A DNA stretch of 64,000 nucleotides from Myxococcus stipitatus DSM 14675 (GCF_000331735.1 NC_020126.1:6156501-6220500); one strand, 5' to 3'. Shown: positions 41,901 through 51,031, numbered from the stretch's first letter. Notes: generated from the sequence alone by a model not told the origin. Translations and numbers: made by a program.

Positions 41901-42257
41901 TCAGGAGATGGGGCGGTCGAGGGTGGCCTGGTCGAACCACACGTCATCCACCTCGCCATCGGTCAGGAAGCGCCACCCGGGTGGAAGGGCCAGGTAGGGC
42001 AACACGAGGGGGCACCACTCCTCCAGGTGCTCGACGTGCAGAGCCTGGAAGAAGTCCACGTCAGTACTGAGCTCCCCCTCTCCCGCCCAGAAGAACCAGC
42101 CGACGCCTCCGGGTTGGGTGACGTATCGCACGCCGTAGATCGGCATGTCCCCGGACCTCAGGTTTCGCGCGACCGCCACTCGCGTGCCGGCTGGGAGGGG
42201 CGAGAACTCCGCGCCGGCTCGTTGACAGAGACTCTGCTGTGCTTCATTCAGCGTCAT
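41901..42257 (-). CDS. Small hypothetical acidic protein
   Basis: 118 residues from the chosen ATG (MTLNEAQQ). The frame extends 23 codons upstream to a TTG, but neither start has a clear ribosome site. The sequence is rich in Trp and Asp (GVGWFFWAGEGELSTDVDFF, HLEEWCPLVLPYLALPPGWRF, DDVWFD). This texture recalls small immunity-type proteins of polymorphic toxin systems, although no toxin gene lies beside it. No function is assigned. It is convergent with the last dehydrogenase gene. Confidence 0.6.
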   Translation of the reverse strand: MTLNEAQQSLCQRAGAEFSPLPAGTRVAVARNLRSGDMPIYGVRYVTQPGGVGWFFWAGEGELSTDVDFFQALHVEHLEEWCPLVLPYLALPPGWRFLTDGEVDDVWFDQATLDRPIS

Positions 42258-42412
42258 GGGAGGACGGCGTCGTGAACCTGCGTGATACCCGCACTCATAG
42301 GTTCCGACGCGTCTTCGCGCAAGCAAGGGAGCATGAGGATGAACGACGCACAGAAGCCTCCCTTCACACAGGGCCCCGCGAGAACTCCACGAGGCCCCGC
42401 GCGGTCTTCAAC

Positions 42413-44470
42413 TCAGCGGGGGTCCCCCCTCAACAGGCCGAGGTCCGTGGTGGGGATCTCATAGTCATACCCATAGAGATTCTGGTTGTACGTATGGAGC
42501 GAGCCGATATCCCAGTTGGTGCACGTGAGCCCCATGTCCGTGTACCCGGAGCGGCATTGGGAGTGGCAGGTGGTGCCATCATCCCGGTCTCCCATCTTGC
42601 ACTGGCTGCGGGTCCACGTCGGGGTGTCCGCGGACCAGCTGGCCGCATTCATCGTGCAGGTGGGGGCCTTCTGGGTCGGGTGGTTGTCCACGCCGTTGCC
42701 ACCGTTCGGCCCCCATTTCGCGAACCGGCCATGCCAGTCCGCCTCCATCCACGACTCCTGGCCAACCTCGAGCCGCACCAGCTTCAACCACGAATCCAGC
42801 CGGGTTCCCGTCGTGTTGTTCCGGTACTCCTCCATGGGCAGACAGTTGTCGATGGACCCACCGCTCCCGCCCTGATTCTGGAACGCCGCATGCGAGTTCT
42901 TTCCCACATAGACCACGGGGTGTGAGCCATTCTCCAGCTCGAAGCCTCCGCGCGCCGCGAGCCGCGTGTAATCCTTGCCATGCATCGTGAAGGTGACTGC
43001 CGCGATGGATGACCGATCCTCGCTCAGCGTGACGACGACATTCTCCCAGTCCCCGTGATGTGAGCCATTGCCAAATGAGTCACAGACTCGCTGGTAGCCA
43101 TAGAACCACCAGTACTTGATGCGCACCTGGTCCCCACACTGAATCTCCTGGAAGTACGTGGGCAGCGTACCCGTGCCCAGGGTGGAGACATCCACGTTCT
43201 CCATACCCGCCGAGGGAGTCGAAGCGCGGATGACCGTCTCGTAATACGTCTGCGCCGACATGGGATAGCCATGCCCCTCTCCGTCGAAGCGGAGCCGGGG
43301 CGCGAACTTCATGACGACAGGCTCGCAATAGAACACCGGGTAGTCCGCATTGTAGGTCCCGAGGACCTGCGTCTTGGAGAAGCCGCTCGGACACGACCGG
43401 CCGCCCGTCACGGGATTCGAACCCTGCTGCCCGTCCACGTAACCCCAGGCACCCGCGAAGGGGTACGGGGGCGTCGTTCCGGCCACGTGGGGCTTGTAGC
43501 AGACATGCATGTCATAGTCGGTGCCATACACCCCCAGGATACGCTGGTCCGTGTAGCCCGGCGCACAGGAGGCCGTCTGGGTGATGGGATTACCCACCAG
43601 CTTGCCTTCGGAGTAGCCCCACATGCCGCCGAAGTCGTAGAGCGGCTCGCGGCCAAACCGGTACGGCCGGGAGCAGACGAACGCCGCCCAGTCCACGTTG
43701 GACGTCCCCAGAATCTTCGTCGTCGTATACCCGGCCGGGCACGACGCGCCCCCCGTCGCGGGGTTGGGCACGAGCACACCCCCGTTGATGTATCCGAACG
43801 CACCGCCGAAGTCCCAGCGCGGCGCGGGGGAGATGCAATAGAACACGGCGTAGTCGACACCCGAGGTGCCCAGGACCTTGGCGGTCGTGAAGCCCGCGGG
43901 ACATGAACCGGAACCCGTCGCTGGATTCGGGACCTCACGCGTGTCGACATAGCCCCACGCGCCTCCAAAGTAATACGCCGGAGCGGTCCCCGCAGCGTGA
44001 GGCTTGTAGCAAGTGTGCAGCTCGCGGTCCGTCCCCGTCTTCCCGAGGATTCGCTGGTCCGTGTAGCCTTTCGGGCACGCCCCCTGCCGGGTGATGGGAT
44101 TGACGGCCAGCTTGTCGTCGACGTAACCCCACATGCCGCCAAAGTCATAGAGCGGCTCGACGCCGGACTGGGTCGGACGCGAGCAGATGAACGCGGCCCA
44201 ATCCACCCCCGAGGTCCCCAACACCTTCGTCGCCGAGTACCCCGCCGGACACGACGCGCCACCCGTCGCGGGATTCGGCGCGAGCACGCCACCGTCGATG
44301 TAGCCGAAGGCACCGCCGTAGTCCCGCCCCAGGAGAGGGTCGAGATTCCGCTCGGCGACCGCGAGCGGTTCGACCTCCTCTTCTATCGTGCCAGCGCAAC
44401 CAGCGACAAGTCCTGCCGCGAGCAGACAACACCCAACACCGAGAAGGCGTAACAGACGCATGATTTCCAT
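42413..44470 (-). CDS. Lipoprotein with six beta repeats and a Vps62-like domain
   Basis: 685 residues. A lipobox signal (LVAGC at about 20-24) implies an exported lipid-anchored protein. Six repeats of about 47 residues follow (GGxxGYxD...NPxTGxxxCPxGY...ILGTSGxDxxxFxC), arranged as a triplet ABC that is duplicated (ABC-ABC). The C-terminal about 280 residues resemble Vps62/DUF946: GDWENVVVTLS, FTMHGKDYTRL, HPVVYVGKNSHAAF. Many paired cysteines suggest disulfides outside the cytoplasm. Function unknown, possibly carbohydrate or surface binding. ATGs at 44470 or 44461 are both possible starts. Confidence 0.85.
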   Translation of the reverse strand: MEIMRLLRLLGVGCCLLAAGLVAGCAGTIEEEVEPLAVAERNLDPLLGRDYGGAFGYIDGGVLAPNPATGGASCPAGYSATKVLGTSGVDWAAFICSRPTQSGVEPLYDFGGMWGYVDDKLAVNPITRQGACPKGYTDQRILGKTGTDRELHTCYKPHAAGTAPAYYFGGAWGYVDTREVPNPATGSGSCPAGFTTAKVLGTSGVDYAVFYCISPAPRWDFGGAFGYINGGVLVPNPATGGASCPAGYTTTKILGTSNVDWAAFVCSRPYRFGREPLYDFGGMWGYSEGKLVGNPITQTASCAPGYTDQRILGVYGTDYDMHVCYKPHVAGTTPPYPFAGAWGYVDGQQGSNPVTGGRSCPSGFSKTQVLGTYNADYPVFYCEPVVMKFAPRLRFDGEGHGYPMSAQTYYETVIRASTPSAGMENVDVSTLGTGTLPTYFQEIQCGDQVRIKYWWFYGYQRVCDSFGNGSHHGDWENVVVTLSEDRSSIAAVTFTMHGKDYTRLAARGGFELENGSHPVVYVGKNSHAAFQNQGGSGGSIDNCLPMEEYRNNTTGTRLDSWLKLVRLEVGQESWMEADWHGRFAKWGPNGGNGVDNHPTQKAPTCTMNAASWSADTPTWTRSQCKMGDRDDGTTCHSQCRSGYTDMGLTCTNWDIGSLHTYNQNLYGYDYEIPTTDLGLLRGDPR

Positions 44471-44760
44471 CCGAGGGGGAATGGGCTGACACCGGCCTGA
44501 GGAACCCGAGCAACAGCCGAGGTTCACTGCAGGCAGCGTGCCGCACACACACCTCGCATGGGCTGGGTTGGGATTGTCTCTGCGGGCGCTCGCGAATCAT
44601 CCCGCGACGAGCCGTGCAACGCGTTCAGCAAGAACGAGCGCGCGTTCCGAGGGGACGCTTCACGTCTTCCCGCCCCCCCCAGACACACAAGACGCCGGCG
44701 ATTCCAGAATGACTCACGAGGCGCTTTCATGGCGGCCCCTGGCGACTTAAGACAGCGGTC

Positions 44761-45201
44761 ATGTCCTCGTCCTTCCTCCAACTCCTGGCCAAGACACATC
44801 CGTGGGGCCTCGTGCTCCTGTTCGTCCTGGGGTTCGCGTTGATCTCTCGCGCGGTGTCGTGGGTGAGTGGCTGGAATGGCCTCGCCAGGCAGTTCCGCGC
44901 GGACGGGCCCGCCCCGAGCAACCTGCGGAACTTCACCTCGGGGAGGATTGGCTGGCTCGACTACAACAACTGTCTCGCGGTGGGCGGCGATGCCCAGGGG
45001 CTCTACCTGGTGCCGAACCTGGTCTTCCGCCTCTTCCATCCCCCGTTGAGAATCCCCTGGTCTGAGATTCATGACCGGGAGCTCACGTCGTTCTTCTTCG
45101 TGAAGCTCGACAGTTTCCGGGCGGGGGAGCACTCCACCCGGATTCGGCTCCGGGCGGGTGTGACAGAATCCTTCGACTTCTACCTGCCCCCCGCGAACTG
45201 A
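44761..45201 (+). CDS. Small membrane-anchored hypothetical protein
   Basis: 146 residues with one hydrophobic N-terminal helix (WGLVLLFVLGFALISRAV) and a soluble remainder (GLYLVPNLVFRLFHPPLRIPW) that resembles a small PH-like or bacterial 'photosystem-type' beta domain. No motif is diagnostic. Its stop shares one base with the next gene's ATG (TGATG), so the two are co-translated. Upstream, 44471-44760 is a 290-base divergent gap with no gene and no clear promoter boxes. Confidence 0.7.
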   Translation: MSSSFLQLLAKTHPWGLVLLFVLGFALISRAVSWVSGWNGLARQFRADGPAPSNLRNFTSGRIGWLDYNNCLAVGGDAQGLYLVPNLVFRLFHPPLRIPWSEIHDRELTSFFFVKLDSFRAGEHSTRIRLRAGVTESFDFYLPPAN

Positions 45202-45659
45202 TGGAAACGCTCGACATCACCTTCGACGCCCGACACGACCTGACAGGCGAGGTGGGCTCCGTGAAGTGCGGCCTCTGCGAAAAGGCCGCGCGGGGTCGGA
45301 TGCTGGACTCCGGGGCACTGACTCGGGGCTTTGCCTGGGATTGCCCGTGTGGAGCATCGGGGGTCCATGCTCGACTGCATGACATGGATGAGCTGTACCG
45401 GGACATCCTCGAGGTCTGGGGATTGGAGCCTCGAGACCCGGACCTCTCGCCACCGACTCCGGTGGGCGAGTCCGGATTCCTGTCCGCGGTGTATGTGGAC
45501 GGGCCCGCGCTGCTCCGAGACCTGTTCGCGGAGGCTCGGGGTCAAGGCGCGCAGGTGGCCTCCACCGAGGTCGAGGTCCGGCTCGTGGTGCCTGGGTTTA
45601 CCCCCCGAGCGTCGCTCTGGACCGTGCTCTGGGCACGCGCCCCCCGACAGGCGGAGTGA
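45201..45659 (+). CDS. Hypothetical protein with zinc-ribbon-like cysteines
   Basis: 152 residues. An N-terminal CGLC (about 23-26) and a later CPCG (about 48-51) could ligate zinc. The rest is an alpha/beta domain ending in FTPRASLWTVLWARAP. I do not recognise the family. It is coupled to the preceding membrane protein, and the pair may form a small two-gene system. It ends 16 bases from the convergent VOC gene. Confidence 0.65.
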   Translation: METLDITFDARHDLTGEVGSVKCGLCEKAARGRMLDSGALTRGFAWDCPCGASGVHARLHDMDELYRDILEVWGLEPRDPDLSPPTPVGESGFLSAVYVDGPALLRDLFAEARGQGAQVASTEVEVRLVVPGFTPRASLWTVLWARAPRQAE

Positions 45660-45675
45660 GCGCGCCCCGGGGTGA

Positions 45676-46086
45676 CTACGCCCCCTTCAGCTCCACCGTG
45701 TTCCCCTCCGGGTCGTGGAGGTAGAACGAGAAGCCGTCGCCATTCGCGCCATACCGGTCTCCAGGCGCGAACGGGGTCGCCCCATGCGTGGCCAGGTGCG
45801 CACGAATCGCCGCCTCGTCGAACGGCTGCACCGTGATGCAGAAGTGGTCGACATTGCGCCCCTCCCGCCCCGGGCCCGCTCCGCCCGCGCTCCCCAGCTT
45901 CCCATCCAGGGAGATGAGGTCGATCATCGCGGACCCCGCTCGCATGTGGGTCATCCCGAGGCGGGGCACTTCCTTGTCGACGGTGCAGCCCAGGGCGTCC
46001 CGATAGAACGCGACCATGCGCTCCAGGTCCGCGACGCGAAGGACGAGGTGGTCGACAGTGACTGGCTGAAAGGGACGAGCGCTCAT
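45676..46086 (-). CDS. VOC (glyoxalase/bleomycin-resistance) family protein
   Basis: 136 residues with two beta-alpha-beta-beta-beta modules: VDHLVLRVADLERMVAFYRDALG near the start and VDHFCITVQPFDE, then FSFYLHDPEGNTVELKG at the end. His in VDHL and in VDHF and the final Glu are the expected metal ligands. Members include glyoxalases, dioxygenases and drug-binding proteins. The start MSARPF is followed by the conserved first strand. No operon partner suggests the substrate. Confidence 0.88.
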   Translation of the reverse strand: MSARPFQPVTVDHLVLRVADLERMVAFYRDALGCTVDKEVPRLGMTHMRAGSAMIDLISLDGKLGSAGGAGPGREGRNVDHFCITVQPFDEAAIRAHLATHGATPFAPGDRYGANGDGFSFYLHDPEGNTVELKGA

Positions 46087-46240
46087 CTTCAGGACTCCTG
46101 GCAGGAAACTGCCCCTGGAGACACTGGAGCGCGAAGACTGGCTCACTGCCTTGCCTGCCCCTCGAGCACCCAGACAAGGGGAAGGCGCCTCCTCCCGCCC
46201 GGCGCCAGACGGCTGGCGACCTCATGGCCAGAAAAGACAA

Positions 46241-46270
46241 AGGCCCGGAAGCGAGATAGCTTCCGGGCCT
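46241..46270 (-). terminator. Rho-independent terminator of tRNA-Thr
   Basis: A perfect 12-bp inverted repeat (AGGCCCGGAAGC, loop of 6, GCTTCCGGGCCT). Read on the minus strand it is followed by a T-rich run (TTTGTCTTTTC), 10 bases downstream of the tRNA 3' end. This is a textbook intrinsic terminator. Confidence 0.9.
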
Positions 46271-46279
46271 CTGAATTGG

Positions 46280-46355
<76 letters not shown>

Positions 46356-46669
46356 CCAAGGCGGAGCGCGAAGTACCATGGGGTTTCCGGTAGGGCAAGG
46401 TAAATTGAACCAGGCGCCTGTTTCATTCCCTTCCCGCGTGGCTTGAACACCAACGAATCAGCACCCCCACCGTGACACCGATGACACGGTGCATCCGCCG
46501 TAGCTGACACAGTGCGTTGCCATAAGTGTGCGTCATCGCTCCGTTTTTCGGAACAGGAGGCCGGCGCCACAGCGGTTGAACTCCTGTAGCGCATATGCAC
46601 ATAAGGGCGCCGCTATCCCCAGAGTCCCCGGCCTTTCTTTGGCTGGGACCACAAGGAGCGAGTTTAGTC
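46356..46669 (+). promoter_or_regulatory. Leader/promoter region of NAD-GDH with inverted repeat
   Basis: A 314-base spacer without a convincing gene. It contains a perfect 7-bp inverted repeat CACCGTG-N10-CACGGTG (46468-46474 and 46485-46491), a possible dimeric-regulator operator or RNA hairpin. The tRNA promoter must lie in its left part. AAGGAG (46653-46658) about 11 bases before the ATG at 46670 is the ribosome site, with slightly long spacing. No other structure was seen. Confidence 0.4.
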
Positions 46670-48220
46670 ATGGCCAGCGAAGAGAACTTCATGCGCGCTC
46701 CGGCACCCTCGCCGAAGCGCACCGTCTACACCGAGGCGATGGAGATCTTCCATCGGGCGGCTGACCTCATCAAGCTGGACAAGCGCGTCCGCCTTGAGCT
46801 GGAGGAGCCCGACTACGAGCACATCTTCTATGTCACGGCCAAGCTGAAGGACCGTCTGGTCCCCCTCATCCCCGAGCGCGCCAAGCAGTTCTCCGACCTG
46901 CCGGAGACCCAGGTGCGCAACAAGGAGGGCCTGGAGCTGCTGGCCAATGGCAGCATCATCCTCAATGGCCGCGCCCTGCTCGGCTCCGACGTGGCCATCC
47001 GCCAGGGCCACCTGCGCCTGCCGGACGGCAAGGTCTACCAGCTGGTCCCCGGTGAGTCCCAGCGCTTCAAGGCCTACCGCGTCCAGCACAACCAGGCCCG
47101 TGGCCCCTACAAGGGCGGCCTGCGCTACCACCGCGAAGTCTCCCTGGATCTCTTCAAGGCCCTGGCCGCGGAGATGACCTGGAAGACGGCCATCTCCGAG
47201 GTCCCCTTCGGCGGCGGCAAGGGCGGCATCCAGATCGACCCGCGCGAGTACGGCAAGGAAGAGCTGGAGGCCATCACCCTGCGCTTCATGTACCGGCTCA
47301 AGAGCCTCATCGGGCCGAACATCGACATCCCCGCCCCGGACGTGGGCACCAACCCGGAGATCATGGCGCTGCTGTACCGCCAGTTCTCCGACGGTGAGCG
47401 CGAGCGCCACAACCTGCGCGGCATCGTCACGGGCAAGGACGTGCGCATCGGCGGCTCCGAGGGCCGCGGCAAGGCCACCGGCCAGGGCGTCGCGTTCTGC
47501 ATCGAGGACTACTACGCCGACCGCGGCGAGAGCGTGAAGGGCAAGACCTTCGTCATCCAGGGCTTCGGCAACGTGGGCAGCCACGCCGCCAACATCCTGG
47601 CCGGCGCGGGCGCGCGGCTGCTCGCGGTGAATGACTCCGACGGCACCATCTACAACGGTGACGGCATCGACGTGGCGGCCCTCACCGCCTACGTCCAGGA
47701 CCCGAAGAACCTCAAGCGCAGCGTGCTGGGCTTCCCGGGTGCGCAGAAGATCGAGAAGAAGGACCTGTGGGACGTCCAGGCGGACATCCTGGTCCCGGCC
47801 GCGCTGGGCGGGGAAATCACCGCCGACGTCGCCGAGCGCCTCAAGGTCAAGCTCATCGCCGAGGGCGCCAACGGCCCCACCACCCCGGAGGCCGACCGCG
47901 TCCTGCAGAAGCGCGGCATCGAGCTCATCCCGGACATCATCGCCAACGCCGGCGGCGTGACGGTGAGCTACTACGAGTGGATCCAGAACAAGCGCATGGA
48001 GCGCTGGAGCGAGGCCGAGGTCGACCAGCGCCTCGAGCGCGCGATGAAGCGCAACTACCGCATCATCCGCGACATCTCCCGCAACCAGCCGCGCAAGACG
48101 GACATGCACGACAGCCGCCAGTACTGCATCGGCGAGCCCGTGGACACCCGCTGCGCCGCGATGATTCTCGCGCTCAAGCGCATCGAGGCCCACTACCTGC
48201 TCGAGGGCTTCTCGCAGTAA
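46670..48220 (+). CDS. gdhA: NAD(P)-dependent glutamate dehydrogenase
   Basis: 516 residues of the Glu/Leu/Phe/Val dehydrogenase family: KAYRVQHNQARGPYKGGLRYH, KTAISEVPFGGGKGGI (catalytic Lys), PAPDVGTNPEIM, GKATGQGVAFC and the Rossmann motif IQGFGNVGSHAANIL. It interconverts glutamate and 2-oxoglutarate + NH3. It is about 100 residues longer than minimal bacterial GDH, with an N-terminal extension (about 1-80) common in this lineage. It is monocistronic, with a strong terminator. The codon bias is marked (almost all C/G endings), consistent with high expression. Confidence 0.92.
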   Translation: MASEENFMRAPAPSPKRTVYTEAMEIFHRAADLIKLDKRVRLELEEPDYEHIFYVTAKLKDRLVPLIPERAKQFSDLPETQVRNKEGLELLANGSIILNGRALLGSDVAIRQGHLRLPDGKVYQLVPGESQRFKAYRVQHNQARGPYKGGLRYHREVSLDLFKALAAEMTWKTAISEVPFGGGKGGIQIDPREYGKEELEAITLRFMYRLKSLIGPNIDIPAPDVGTNPEIMALLYRQFSDGERERHNLRGIVTGKDVRIGGSEGRGKATGQGVAFCIEDYYADRGESVKGKTFVIQGFGNVGSHAANILAGAGARLLAVNDSDGTIYNGDGIDVAALTAYVQDPKNLKRSVLGFPGAQKIEKKDLWDVQADILVPAALGGEITADVAERLKVKLIAEGANGPTTPEADRVLQKRGIELIPDIIANAGGVTVSYYEWIQNKRMERWSEAEVDQRLERAMKRNYRIIRDISRNQPRKTDMHDSRQYCIGEPVDTRCAAMILALKRIEAHYLLEGFSQ

Positions 48221-48249
48221 GCCCCTTGAACACAGCCCCCTGAAGCACC

Positions 48250-48285
48250 AAGGGCACGGCTCCTCCCAGCGAGGACCGTGCCCTT
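48250..48285 (+). terminator. Strong hairpin terminator after GDH
   Basis: AAGGGCACGG-C-TCCTC / loop CCAGC / GAGGA-CCGTGCCCTT forms a 15-bp stem with a single bulged C, 29 bases after the GDH stop. The T-run is short (CCCTTGTCAT). It may work bidirectionally, since the PilZ gene converges from the other side. Confidence 0.8.
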
Positions 48286-48324
48286 GTCATGTGCCGTGGG
48301 TTGCCGGGCCCAGGCCCTCCCCTC

Positions 48325-48684
48325 TCAGTGCATCACCCGCTCGCGGTCCACCAGGAGCAGCGGCGCGTCGTCGTGCGTCTCGTACGCCACGATTCGCAGG
48401 CCCACCCCGCGGCTGGAGCCCTCGCGCCCGTCCTTGCGGCCGAACGCCAGCGCCACCTGGTAGCGGACCTCGCACAGGCACGTCATCTCCGTGCCGTCCT
48501 CGCCCGCGAACGTCACCTTCAGCTTCTCGCCCAGCCCCACCGCGTCGCGGACCTCCACGAACATGCCCCGCGCGCTGATGTTGCGGCCGACACCCCTCAT
48601 CATCCCGTCATTGGTGGAGAGGTAGACGGTGAAGACCTTGTCGAAGCGAAGGTGACTGCGACGCTCTTGCGGACGCTCGAACAC
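48325..48684 (-). CDS. PilZ-domain protein
   Basis: 119 residues from a GTG preceded by GGGAGG; an upstream GTG (48720) is less well placed. The PilZ signature has an N-terminal basic RSHLR (RxxxR) and RNISARGMFVEV (the D/NxSxxG motif), followed by the beta-barrel. PilZ proteins bind cyclic di-GMP and relay it to motility or development outputs. Here the D/N position is Asn, which is acceptable. It is transcribed alone, divergent from the next gene. Confidence 0.85.
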   Translation of the reverse strand: MFERPQERRSHLRFDKVFTVYLSTNDGMMRGVGRNISARGMFVEVRDAVGLGEKLKVTFAGEDGTEMTCLCEVRYQVALAFGRKDGREGSSRGVGLRIVAYETHDDAPLLLVDRERVMH

Positions 48685-48719
48685 GGGGGATGCCTCCCGG
48701 CAACAGGTGGTGACAGGCA

Positions 48720-48785
48720 CACCCTACATGGTAGCCATATGTAGGCAATTTATTCACCTACATCCACCCCCACTCACCTACGAGA
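48720..48785. promoter_or_regulatory. Cluster of CCTACAT/ATGTAGG words between PilZ and secreted-protein genes
   Basis: An inverted repeat CCTACAT (48723-48729)/ATGTAGG (48739-48745) with a 9-base spacer is followed by a direct copy CCTACAT (48757-48763) and a fourth partial CCTAC (48777-48781). Both TCACCTAC words repeat. It lies in the divergent gap and is AT-richer than its surroundings. A DNA-binding regulator site is inferred. Confidence 0.45.
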
Positions 48786-48810
48786 AGGCATCCCCGGGCC
48801 CCAGGCAGGC

Positions 48811-49491
48811 ATGGCACCATGGAATTTCCACCGTTCCCTGGAGCCCCCTGTCTTGAGCCGCTTCCTGGTCGCCCTCGCCGCCGTCCTCCTGCCCACCCTG
48901 GCCCTGGCCGACGTGGACCCCCGCTTCGCCAAGCTGCGAGACGAGTCCGAGCCCCTGGGCGGGCTGGGCGCCTTCCTGGAGAAGTACGTGGGGGCCTGTG
49001 AGGGGGCGCTGGTGGACCCGCAGTGCAAGGCCCAGGCGGAGGCCTTCCGCAAGAAGTACCAGGGCAAGCAGCTCTACATGATTGTGACGGAGGACGACGC
49101 CAACATGCTGGCGCCGGGCCCGTACTCCCCCGCGACGGGCGAGTACACCATCAACATCACCCCGTTCTTCCCCGGGGGCCGCTACGCGATGACGCACGGC
49201 ACGCCCAAGAAGACGGATGCCAACGGCAACCCGGTCATGCCCCTGCTCACCGTCACCGGCACCCTGCCGGAGGGGTGGAACATCCAGATGTTCTCGCGGA
49301 TGTTCTCCATGCGCGGCGTGCGCGCGCAGGTGGTCTTCACGCCGCAGAGCGTGTGGTCCCTGCCCAAGAAGGGCGGCGGGAAGAACTACGGCGTGACGGC
49401 GCGAATCGACGGGCTGCTCGTCAGCGAGGGCCGCACGGGCGGACAGCTGGGCCTGTGGCTCAACGGCAAGGACGCCAACGCCCGCCGCTAG
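48811..49491 (+). CDS. Secreted DUF6066-like hypothetical protein
   Basis: 226 residues with a signal peptide (LSRFLVALAAVLLPTLALAD). An in-frame TTG at 48853, just at the start of the signal, is a possible alternative start with GGAG upstream. The mature part (YMIVTEDDANMLAPGPYSPATGEYTINITPFFPGG, a repetitive Gly/Thr stretch, GYTARIDGLLVSEG-like end) resembles a conserved myxobacterial secreted family with no known function. It converges on the protease gene 23 bases away. Confidence 0.75.
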   Translation: MAPWNFHRSLEPPVLSRFLVALAAVLLPTLALADVDPRFAKLRDESEPLGGLGAFLEKYVGACEGALVDPQCKAQAEAFRKKYQGKQLYMIVTEDDANMLAPGPYSPATGEYTINITPFFPGGRYAMTHGTPKKTDANGNPVMPLLTVTGTLPEGWNIQMFSRMFSMRGVRAQVVFTPQSVWSLPKKGGGKNYGVTARIDGLLVSEGRTGGQLGLWLNGKDANARR

Positions 49492-49514
49492 CAGCCGTCA
49501 CTCCGGAGACTCCC

Positions 49515-50987
49515 TCAGCGAGAGATCGCCACGTACTGGAGGGAGTCTCCCCGCTTCACCCGGAGCAGGAGGCTGGCGCCGGAGCTGCCCTTGGCCAGGG
49601 CCGCGCGGACGCCCGCCGCGTCCTTCACCCGCTTGCGGTTGACCTCCATCACCACATCCCCCAAGCGAATCCCCGCCTCGTCCGCAGGGCTGCGAGGCAC
49701 CACCGCCGCCACCAGCGCCCCGGACCAGGCCTCCTGCCCCATGGGCGAGGCCACCTCCGGCGTCAAATCCCGCAGCGTCAGCCCCAGGTCCTCGTCGCTG
49801 GGAGCGTGGCGCACCAGCCCCTCGGTCGCCTCCTGCTTGGGACGCGCGACCAGCCGCACCGACACCTCCTGCGTGACGCCCCCGCGAAGGAGCGTCAGCC
49901 GCGCCTCGGTGCCCGGCGCCAGCAGCGCCACCTTGCGGAGCAGTTGCAGGTAGGAGCCGATGGCCCGCCCGTTCACCGCCACCAGCTTGTCCCCGGAGCG
50001 GATGCCCGCGGCGTCCGCGGGGCTGTCTCGGAAGACGTCCTTCACCATGGGGGCCCGGCGCTCGCCCCTGTCCCGGTCATCGTTGATGACCACGCCCAGC
50101 CAGCCGCGCTCCAGCTTCCCGTTCTCCCTCAGGTTGGGCAGCAGGTCCTTCACCAGGTTGATGGGCACCGCGAAGCCGATGCCCTGCCCCTGGCTGATGA
50201 CGGCCGTGTTCACCCCGACGACTTCGCCCTTCATGTTGAAGAGGGGCCCACCGGAGTTGCCCGGGTTGATGAGGGCGTCCGTCTGGATGAAGTCGTCGAA
50301 CTGGCCCACGCCCAGCACCCGCTCCTTGGCGGAGATCATCCCGTGCGACACGGAGTGGTCCAGACCGAAGGGGTTGCCAATGGCCACCACCCAGTCTCCC
50401 ACCTCCAGCCGGTCCGAGTCCCCCAGGTACAGCGCGGGCAGGTTCCCCAGGTCCGAGCCGCTCAGCCGCAGGAGCGCCACGTCCGTGGACGCATCCCGGC
50501 CGACGACCTCGGCGGAGAACTCGCGGCCGTCCGACAGGCGCACCGCGATCTTGTTCGCCCCGGACACCACGTGGCTGTTGGTGACGACCAGTCCCTCCGG
50601 CGTCAGCACGAAGCCCGAGCCCGTCGAGCGCTTCATCCCCGAGAGCCCGCTCTCCCGAGGGCTCACGGTGGTGATGTTCACGACGCCCGCCTCCACCGCG
50701 CGAATCAGCGGGGCCAGCGACGTGGGCGGCGTGAAGTTGGGCAACCCAGGCGCCCCCGCCGGCCGCTCCCGCCACAGGTCCATGGCCCCCGGGCGGCCCT
50801 CCCCCGTCCCCGAATAGGAGAACCAGGCGGCATGCTCCCGCATGCGCGCCTGGAGCCAGGGCCCCACGGGGTCCTCGTCGGCACCCGCCGACAGAGGGGT
50901 CAACGCCAGGAGGAGCAGGACGGTCAGCAGTCGGGAAGACACGAAGGGGCAGCTTATACGGCGTCGCATGGCGAACGGCGCAAACAT
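49515..50987 (-). CDS. DegP/HtrA-family periplasmic serine protease
   Basis: 490 residues with a signal peptide. The trypsin-like triad is in NSHVV (His), STDVALLRL (Asp) and NPGNSGGPLF (Ser). Two PDZ domains follow (AGIRSGDKLVAVNGRAI and EAGIRLGDVVMEVNRKRV regions). HtrA proteases degrade or refold misfolded envelope proteins. An ATG at 50969 is an alternative start, and neither has a clear ribosome site. It is close to grpE and ftsH, so a proteostasis neighbourhood is suggested. Confidence 0.9.
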   Translation of the reverse strand: MFAPFAMRRRISCPFVSSRLLTVLLLLALTPLSAGADEDPVGPWLQARMREHAAWFSYSGTGEGRPGAMDLWRERPAGAPGLPNFTPPTSLAPLIRAVEAGVVNITTVSPRESGLSGMKRSTGSGFVLTPEGLVVTNSHVVSGANKIAVRLSDGREFSAEVVGRDASTDVALLRLSGSDLGNLPALYLGDSDRLEVGDWVVAIGNPFGLDHSVSHGMISAKERVLGVGQFDDFIQTDALINPGNSGGPLFNMKGEVVGVNTAVISQGQGIGFAVPINLVKDLLPNLRENGKLERGWLGVVINDDRDRGERRAPMVKDVFRDSPADAAGIRSGDKLVAVNGRAIGSYLQLLRKVALLAPGTEARLTLLRGGVTQEVSVRLVARPKQEATEGLVRHAPSDEDLGLTLRDLTPEVASPMGQEAWSGALVAAVVPRSPADEAGIRLGDVVMEVNRKRVKDAAGVRAALAKGSSGASLLLRVKRGDSLQYVAISR

Positions 50988-51031
50988 CCCGCGCCGCCGC
51001 CGTCTTCCAGACTATTCAAACAACCCCGCCG

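Noticed and set aside
41901..42257. Immunity protein of a toxin system
   Set aside because: No toxin gene or secretion signal is near; only a vague composition similarity exists.
46664..48193. A 509-codon minus-strand frame opposite GDH
   Set aside because: The plus-strand frame is an unmistakable glutamate dehydrogenase; the opposite frame is composition-driven.
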